A DNA stretch of 36,973 bases from Triparma columacea (Eukaryota > Sar > Bolidophyceae > Parmales > Triparmaceae), in contig BRYA01000301.1 in the NCBI GenBank assembly GCA_030267965.1, forward strand, positions 1 to 36,973, written 5' to 3'. Shown one piece after another: positions 30,341-36,973 of this stretch. The position numbers and the translations under genes were made by a program. The first letter of the stretch is position 1, and each line of letters starts with the position of its first letter. The notes below the pieces were generated by a model. The model worked only from the letters and a program-made list of their open reading frames with translations. It ran no database searches and was not told the DNA's origin.

Positions 30341-31224
30341 ATGAAGGCTTTTCTTGCGATTCTTGGGCTTTTCGCCGTCATTTTCGTTTATCAACCCATT
30401 ATCTCTCTCCCCATTGGCATCGAACAGAGTCAGATTCGCTGTGAGTATCATGAGTAGTGTCAAAATTAGGTCGGGAAACCTCGAATTCTTGTGTCCATTC
30501 TAACACTTCACACAACATTATAAACAAAGTATGCACCCGATGTGCCGTGTATCTTTACGGACTTGCTTCCTCACGTCTATCACAAGCAATAACACTATCG
30601 TTGATATTGTATAAATCTGGGGTAAGTGAAATCATTCTTGATCTCAAGTTGAGAGGAGGCTTAGCAGCAGAAGGAGCTGCAAAGCGGGCACAAAAGTAGA
30701 CGTTCGAGTTCTCTAAGGTCGCGATCTATCTGTTAGGATTAGGGTTAAACCCTCAAGTCCCCTCCTTGAGGCTGCCACCCTCTTGCCACTTCATCAACCT
30801 GACCCCCCTTTCCCCCACCCTCCCAACACAGTTCGTTCCACCTCTCGTGTTCATCGATGACTTCCTCCAAGAATTGGTTCTCTCCAACCCCACAGTTTCT
30901 CAATCTACGTGGGATGCTGCATTCTTCGGGGGGCTCCTATCATTCTTGATCCTCATCGGTTCTGGATCCTCTGGGAAGAAAATGGTCACCAAGAAGAGGA
31001 AGAAGAAGGCTCCCCGTTCCACAGTCGTGGAACTCGGTGACCCCTCCGATCCCGCCCTCCTCTCCGTATCAAAGTCTAAACCCGAGTCGCCCTCCAGAGG
31101 GCGTCGAAGCTTGTCCCCCTCTGGGAACGGCAAACCAGAGACGCCGCTGCAGAGGGCAAGGAGGGAGGCAAGGGAGGCGCACGAGTTGGCGGTCGAACAA
31201 CATATCAGCAGCAGGAAGAAGTAA
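30341..31224 (+). CDS. Small membrane protein, three exons, function unknown
   Basis: Exons 30341-30440, 30530-30621 and 30832-31224 give 194 residues. Introns of 89 and 210 bases are GT-AG, and phases 1 and 0 fit only this joining. The N-terminus is a signal peptide or anchor (FLAILGLFAVIFVYQPII). Two more hydrophobic stretches follow: AITLSLILY and a longer one (AAFFGGLLSFLILIGSG). The C-terminal 75 residues are basic and Ser/Pro-rich (KKRKKKAPRST, RGRRSLSP) and end in a charged helix. No family is recognised. The middle exon starts at an A-rich acceptor (AAACAAAG) with a weak pyrimidine tract, so this junction deserves least trust. It converges on UTP14. Confidence 0.65.
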
Positions 31225-31359
31225 TTCGGTGGGAGAGAGAAGAGAGAGAAGAAGAGAAGATGGTAGAATGAAAAAATGGGAAGGGGGGGAATGCCGACAC
31301 AACAAAAGTAAACTAAAGAACGAAATTGCCAAGAAATGTTCCTTCCTTTATCCAACTTC

Positions 31360-33979
31360 TTAGAACCTCGCCTTCCTCTTATCGCTCGCCTTGTTCTTCC
31401 CAATTTTTCCAATCGGATTGATGATTCTTCCCGCCTTGGTGAGTATCTCCGGTCTCGTCATGTTGACGACAGTCTGGCTTGTTTGCCAGTCCGCCCCGAC
31501 CGGTCCCGCCATCGCCCTCTCGTACTGCTCCGCTGAGGTGAAGGGGTAGGGAACTGACGCGACCTTGAACTTCGACATCTTCTTCATCCGCTTCTCGTTG
31601 ATTATTACCGTCGGGAGCTTGTCGTCAGCCCTCTTCACCTTCTTGACCTTGGGAGCTTCCAACTTCTTGGAGAGCTTCTTCCTCTTTTTCGGCTTCCTGA
31701 CCCCGGCTCCTGTCCAGCTTCCCCACCCCTGAACCTTGTCGTCATCGACTGCTTTCTTGTTGGGGTCATCCCTGTCGATCAGCGCCTGCTTCTCTTTCTT
31801 GAAGTCTTCCTCCATGTCATCCGGTGCCGCGAAGGCCCTCGCCACGAGCTCGCTCTGGCTTAGCTTCTCGAGCTTCGACTTGCCTGGTTCATCATTGTTC
31901 CCGTCTTCGTCATCCTCATCATCGCTGGGGTTCTGGGTTGTCATATCCACAGAATCAGCGTCGTCTCCAACGATCATGCTGATGCCCGCGTCCAGATCGA
32001 CGATTGAATTGTCGATTTCCTTCTTGCCTTTCTTCTTCGCCTTTTTGTCCATTTTCCCATCTCCCATCCATGGGTTGGAGGCGATATCAAAGCCTCCATC
32101 TTTGGGGTCTTCCTTCTTGGTATTCTTCTTAGTTAACGCCCTGGTGACCTCCTTCCCAACACCCGTATTCTTCTCGTCATCTTCATCGTCATCTTCATCG
32201 TCGTCGTCAAGGTCAATTTCGATCCCCTCCCCCACAATCGTTGTCCTCTCGCCCTTCCTCTCCTTTCCTCCCTCTTCCTCCTCTTCCTCCTCCTCCTCCT
32301 CATCATCGTAATTATCAACGTCATCATCCTCTTGTCCCTCCCCCTCCCCTCGCTCTAGCTCATCTAGTAGCTCCATGGCCTCTCTCTTTGCCTTCTCTCG
32401 CTGGGTCTCGATGCCCTTCTGCATGAACGCCAGCTTGAAAAGTCCTGACTTTTGTTTCTCCCTCTCTTCCTTCTCGTCGTCCCCCTCCACGTCCTTCAGG
32501 ACCTTCCTGGCCTTCCTTTTCAGCCTCTCGTCCTCGTCCTCATCCTCGTCCCCACTGCTGTCCCCGTCGTCATCCGAGCCCACCTCCTCCCCCATTTGCT
32601 TCTGCCTCAGCTTGTCCCCGATCGCAACCTGCGCGCTCAGCGCCTTCCGGGTATCCGTGTCGATGTTCCCCCTCCTCAGCTGCTGCCTGGCCCACTTGGA
32701 CGTGTTCTTGTGGGCGAGGGTCATGCGCTCCTTCATCCTCTTAGTAGCCTCACGCTCGTCGAGCTCCCTGGCGAGCTCGGGGTCTTGCTCCCGGAGCACC
32801 TCCATCTCCTTTACTTTTTCTTTCTCATTCTGCTTCTTCCTGATCTTCCTATACTTTTTGGACTTGATTTTGTTGATCTGGTGCCTCTTCCTCTCCTCGT
32901 AAAAGAGCAGCGACCTCATCTTGGCGAGCTGCCCGTGCCTCTTCTTGAACTCCTCTAGGGTTAGGTTGGTGTTTGAGCCGAGGTCGTCATCAAAGTCCGC
33001 ATCGTCATCATCTCCGCCCCTTGCGATGCCGGCGGCCAAAGCCTCCTCAGCCTCAACCAGCTTCGTCTCGTCCTCTGCCCCCGCCCCCTCAAGGGCTTCC
33101 TGGATTTGCCTCTCGAAATCGTTCTCTGGGGTAAACTTGTTCACCAGGGAGTTTGTAGTAACCCTGGCCCTGTTCTTGGGCCTGAAGTCTAAGGTCTCTG
33201 CCTCACGGTTCGCCTTAACTGTCTCCATCCAGTTTGAGACGTCCTTGCTCGTGGCCTCGTAGGCGAGCTTTCTGGACACGCGGTCGGTGACCACGGTGGA
33301 CTGCAGTGCGTGCGTTGTCTTAGCCGCGTCGAGGGACTGCATGGAGCTGCGGATGGAGGCAAATTTCTCGGAAGTCGATGCCAGGGGGTTAAGCAGGGAA
33401 TCCATAGTCAGCTTCTGGGAGGCGGCTGTGGTGGTAGAGGAGAATTCCGAAGGCTTCAGGGCCGCGTGGGAGGTGGCTTCCTCCTTCCTGTGACTGTTGG
33501 TTTTCTTGTCAAGTGCGGCAAGCATATCAAGCATGTCCTGTGGCGAGTGGAGTGAGTCACCGACGGTGGTCGTGTTAGTGCTTGCAAGAAGACAGGTCCA
33601 TCGTCCTCATTAATCGTTCCCTTCTTGCGTTACTTTTCATCTTTCGCTTCTTGCCCATTCTCACCTCCTCATCTGAATCATCTGAATCATCTGAGTCATC
33701 TGAATCATCGTCTGAATCGTCCTCTTCTCCCGAATCATCACCTTCCCTTTCCCTCGACGAAAATAGGCTCCCGTACATCATCTCGTCCTCAGAGTCGAAG
33801 CAATCCACATCACTGTCGACCTCCTCATCATCAACACCTTCCAAAACTCGATCGTTGTACTCATCGGCAGTGAGGACGGAATTCCAGTCCGTCTTTGGCT
33901 TCAATACTTGTGATTTAGTCGCTGAAGATTTCGTCTTGGTCGTCTTGGCTGACTTCTTAGCGCCTTTCCGAGGGGCCAT
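31360..33979 (-). CDS. UTP14: UTP14-like SSU processome protein
   Basis: Exons 33979-33665 and 33537-31360 are joined in phase 0 across a 127-base intron, giving 830 residues. The N-terminal exon is Lys-rich, then acidic (DSDDSDDSDDSDEE). The second exon carries the UTP14 core: DRVSRKLAYEATSKDVSNW, RKAARG-like basic blocks (YEERKRHQINKIKSKKYRK), RMTLAHKNTSKWARQQ and FKLAFMQKG. The distal region has NPWMGDG, GWGSWTGAGV, and a C-terminal basic tail with VPYPFTSAEQYERAMAGPVG. These are the family landmarks in the correct order. UTP14 binds U3 snoRNP and activates the helicase DHR1/DHX37 during nucleolar 18S rRNA maturation. Acidic blocks have Asp/Glu repeats prone to length change. It shares a 282-base divergent promoter with the DUF1653-like gene. 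Confidence 0.93.
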
Positions 33980-34261
33980 CAGATGGGTGTGAGGATGTTG
34001 AGGTTTATTTCAACAATGTGGAAGATTATGGCAATGAAACGAATTGAAATGCAGTCTTATTCTATAATACGTCACCAAAATAGTGTTCAACTAACGTAGA
34101 TCTCGTTGTAAGATGAAACAAGATGAGAAATTTTGATGGCCAGCCCCAAATAAATCTAGAAAAAACTTCTTTAAAAGCCTCTGTCTTTGTGAAAGAGCTC
34201 CTCAGCGAAACAAACGTTCTGCCATTCTGATTAAACTGCAACTTTCGCTTAGCTCTCAAAA

Positions 34262-34944
34262 ATGGTGTTCCGAAGCCTTCCACCTCCACCTCAACCTGCT
34301 ACTGGTATCGCCATAGGAGGTCTAGCGACAGGAATATCAGCTTGTGTAGTGTCAGTAGCAGCATTAATTCTATCCATTATTGCGCTTGTAAAAGTCACGA
34401 GATTGTCGTCCTCCTCCAAACCCTCCTCCTCAAGGGAAAGTGAGGATCTCTCTCCTTCTTCTGTACCCCCTTCCCCTTCCCCCAACCCAACCCTCTACCA
34501 CATTCCTTCAAACCCCGCTCTCCTCTACCAGCTCTTGGGCCACGCTTGGGACCACGAAACTTCAGACTTCAAGGTCCTGTATGTTCCTCTTTACTCTGTG
34601 AAGTCCAAGGATGCTCGCTACGAGCCTCACACTGTCGCGGTGACACACTTCGAGCGATGGGACGAGAAGTTCGTCCCCGTTAAGTGCCCAGTATTGACGG
34701 ACGAGCAAAGGTGAGAATTTCACATTGGGCACTGGGCCCTGGCTCTTGCACTCGTCGAATTCATCAAACTAACTAACCGCTCCCAAAACCCTCACCAAGG
34801 TCTCACCTTTGGAAGGGTACAGGAGTCGGAGGCGGTGCTTCTTTTCCCTGCAAGGGGCAGAGGGCCAAGGTTACGAAGGGGAAGGTCGGGAGCGAGAACG
34901 CCGCACGGATAGGCACCCGAAAGTGGGCCGGAACGAGTTTGTGA
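34262..34944 (+). CDS. Membrane-anchored DUF1653-like protein
   Basis: Exons 34262-34710 and 34800-34944, joined across an 89-base GT-AG intron, give 197 residues. Residues 15-50 form a long hydrophobic helix (ISACVVSVAALILSIIALVKV) after a Pro-rich start. A Ser/Pro linker follows. The C-terminal domain reads LYHIPSNPALLYQLLGHAWDH, then LYVPLYS, then a His/Phe/Arg/Trp stretch. It resembles the small beta-barrel DUF1653 found mostly in bacteria, in which a GIARHTETG-type strand is followed by a Y-x3-Y strand. The last exon (RSHLWKGTGVGGG ...) does not look like the family and might be misread; another frame there has SPLEG. Function is unknown. Its stop is 40 bases from the MITE-like element. 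Confidence 0.65.
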
Positions 34945-34983
34945 TTGTTAAAATTTATTTTTCTTTTTTCTTTCTAATTAATA

Positions 34984-35011
34984 TACAGCAGATGTTGTCG
35001 TATAAGAGATT
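34984..35011 (+). repeat. Left terminal inverted repeat
   Basis: A 28-base arm is perfectly complementary to 35403-35430. Starting inside the arm, AAGAGATT-GG-AATCTCTT (35004-35021) makes a further hairpin. Confidence 0.92.
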
Positions 35012-35402
35012 GGAATCTCTTAGTGTTAACAGGAGAAAAAGTGCCTAAATTAAGAGATCGTTAACACCCCATGAACCATGATCTCTTATTAGACATTATT
35101 TTGACCTTTCCCCCCCCTTCCCCCCCCCAAAACTCCACTTCCCTTTTACGTCATCTTGTCCTAAATGGACGGCAAATCGGTTGCTGGTACGTCTGAGTCC
35201 GTTGGAGGGAGCACTACATGGTCTATGGGAGGCGATATATGCTGAAGAAGTCGGAAGCGGGGCAGTGGTTCATAGTTGAAGAGGACAAGGACAAGGCGTA
35301 GGGGGGGGGGGTAACAGGGGGAGTAGGGGGGGGGGAATCTCTTATATTTTAACACCCAACCATGAGAAAATAAGAGATTATTGTTAACACCTCAAATCAG
35401 GA

Positions 35403-35430
35403 AATCTCTTATACGACAACATCTGCTGTA
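35403..35430 (-). repeat. Right terminal inverted repeat
   Basis: A 28-base exact inverse complement of 34984-35011. Confidence 0.92.
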
Positions 35431-35451
35431 TGTCTATAAATGTATGTAGCT

Positions 35452-36973
35452 TTAACCCCCCCTACCACTGATTTCCCCCTCGTTGCCACTATAACCCTGC
35501 GATGAGACTTCATCCGTCGTTACATCATCGAGTCTGACTTTAGCGGCAAGGCCTCTTTCCTTGCTTGCTTTTGTGCTCATCAACCCCCATTGTTTAATCT
35601 CTTGCGTTTGCTTGGCCTTCCTGAACCACTCGTAGTCCTGCTTTTCCCACTCCTCCCAATTGCTCATGACGAACTGTTTCGCCTCCTCCTCAAAGTGCTC
35701 CCAGAATGTCCTCTGGACGGTGCAGATCACTCCAACGGCAGCCTCGTCCATAGCGACCGTGTTGCTGCCAATGTAGGCGAAGAAATTCTTCTCCATCTGT
35801 GCCTTGCCGGAAGTGGTGTCCCAAAACGTGACGTAGTACTTCTTCTTAATGATCATCAGGAACACTGCGAACACGAATGTCCAGAGGAGGGAGAGCACAA
35901 GAGCGAGGTTGATTAACGTGTCCCTGTCTATTGGGCCATCCTCTGGGTAAAAGCGAGCAGCAATTTGTGGCAATATTAGTGCGCCCCAAGCTAAGCTTGC
36001 AGTCCAGTAGGCGCCCCCGACCTCATAAGGGTGCCTGGTCTGAACCAGCCCGCAGCTATCCGAGACGAACTTAACAACCACTGCGATGACGACAAGGACT
36101 TATTTGTGAGCTGGCGATGCTTACAGCAAGAAGAAAGAAATCATTGGGATAACCCCATACCACTCTCTCACCTCTGACCATCACGCTACAAAACACATGC
36201 AACAATTTGTTGGGAATCTTAATCCAATAAGGCATGTCTCCCCTCACCGCTTTGTAAAGCAGGTAGAGTGCCATCTCTCCAAGCAAGAGTGCTGCCACAT
36301 AATCGCTCCCACCTCTAATAAGCACGCACGCAATGGTGATGCTCCTGACCAGCGCCACGAGACTGGTACTCGCCATCAGGCACATGAAGCACACCATTCT
36401 CCTCCACGCCTGGTCCGGGACATAGCCGTAGAATCCCGGCAATTTCCTCCGGGTTGAAGGGGTGGTGTCATAGTCGTAGGATATGCTGGCAGACGTGAAG
36501 CCAGTCGTGATGGCGCTGATAACGATGCTCATGATGACCTTCCAGCTGGAGGACCCAGTGCTCAGGACTGCGTAAGTCTGCAGGGCCAGCGCCGGTATGC
36601 ACTCACCGAACAGCTCCATTATTTTGGTGGCCTGGACCTCCGTGAGGGTGTCGATCGACGAGTCGTCGCTCTCTACCCCCGCGGCCACGCGGTACGCATC
36701 GACAATGGGCTTGACGAGAGACAACACGTAGAAGGCATTACGCAGCTTGGCCTCTCTAGTGTAGATAGTCAAGGTGAACGCAAGCTGAAGTATCATGTTG
36801 ATGGCGATCATTGTACCAGTGATTACAGCGAAGCTCGTCTGGCCCTCGGCAATAAAAATCGAAATCATCATAATGTCGCTGCATTGCGACGAGCAGGGAT
36901 CGAAAAGCGAATTCACAAAAAGAGTGTTAGAATGAATACATACATACCAACAAATACGTCGAAGGTCGTCAAG
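35452..36973 (-). CDS. XK-like membrane protein, relative of the left-edge gene (5' end beyond window)
   Basis: Exons 36973-36948 (cut by the edge), 36878-36172 and 36080-35452 are supported, with introns of 69 and 91 bases. The encoded piece matches the membrane module of the 2431-residue protein in order: CDIMMISIFIAEG, KPIVDAYRVAAG, KIMELFGECIPALALQ, AITTGFTSASISYDYDT, PGFYGYVP, RGDMPYWIKI and RHPYEVGGAYW. The C-terminal stretch keeps WEEWEKQDYEW, like WDRWEEEKPNWF in the left gene. START-like domains would lie upstream, beyond the window. Only one module is present here, and its third positions are GC-rich like those of interior genes. The first junction (phase 2, TG|C) is supported by alignment to the relative. 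The stop lies 22 bases from the MITE-like element. Confidence 0.82.

Larger units (their letters stand above)
34984..35430. mobile_element. MITE-like nonautonomous DNA transposon
   Basis: A 447-base element has perfectly matching 28-base inverted ends, starting TACAGCAGATGTTGTCG on the left and ending in its complement on the right. A TA dinucleotide is at each outer end, consistent with a TA target duplication of the Tc1/mariner type. Subterminal motifs (AAGAGAT, GTTAACA) recur in both arms. No transposase is encoded. It sits in the intergenic region of two convergent genes, 40 bases from one stop and 22 bases from the other. Confidence 0.85.

Noticed and set aside
30735..30756. TTAGGGTTAAACCCT-like motif as an interstitial telomere
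   Set aside because: It is one near-palindromic occurrence inside an intron, not a tandem array, and differs from the 9-base repeat at the left edge.
31736..32902. Plus-strand Ser/Leu-rich frames opposite UTP14
   Set aside because: They are the antisense of acidic and lysine-rich codons in UTP14, with no independent signal.
1..36973. tRNA or rRNA genes
   Set aside because: I looked for cloverleaf A/B-box patterns and rRNA landmarks in the gaps and saw none; a covariance-model scan would be decisive.

Overview
This window is nuclear DNA of a eukaryote with a compact, intron-containing genome. I can support about 27 introns, all GT-AG and 63-238 bases long, in 13 protein genes plus one gene cut by the right edge and one cut by a two-base N gap. 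The gene set fits a microbial alga: a retinol-saturase/carotenoid-isomerase-type oxidoreductase, N-acetylglucosaminyltransferase I, makorin, UTP14, a secreted FKBP, and large START-plus-membrane proteins. A stramenopile of the bolidophyte/Parmales type is my best guess. That is inference, not something the sequence proves.

The left 874 bases hold no gene. They start with perfect copies of a 9-base unit (CCCTTTACA on this strand) that decay into minisatellites. The + strand of this block contains only four G residues, as expected if position 1 is at or near a chromosome end. Next is a 7.3-kb intronless minus-strand gene for a 2431-residue protein. It joins several START-like lipid-binding domains to two tandem copies of a polytopic membrane module that resembles XK-related scramblases. 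The partial gene at the right edge is an intron-containing relative, so the window is bracketed by two members of one family.

Between them, most genes alternate strand. Divergent pairs share 108-600-base promoters and convergent pairs lie 20-135 bases apart. In order: a carrier-fold protein with an apparent signal peptide (-); a coiled-coil protein (+); a RETSAT-like oxidoreductase truncated by the N gap (+); a membrane RING-H2 ligase (-); a secreted FKBP (+); a small secreted NCH-motif protein (-); makorin (+); a polytopic membrane protein with a repeated 35-residue Trp-rich core (-); GnT-I (+); a 1734-residue LRR/IQ/WW protein (-); a small membrane protein (+); UTP14 (-); and a membrane-anchored DUF1653-like protein (+). 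Then comes a 447-base MITE-like element with 28-base perfect inverted ends, followed by the partial START/XK-family relative.

The genes do not form one pathway. Several act in the secretory system or its membranes (GnT-I, FKBP, RING-H2, the XK-like proteins), and two are informational (UTP14, makorin). The most original content is the START/XK-like fusion with its recent internal duplication, the G-free chromosome-end-like block, the Trp-rich repeat protein and the inverted-repeat element.
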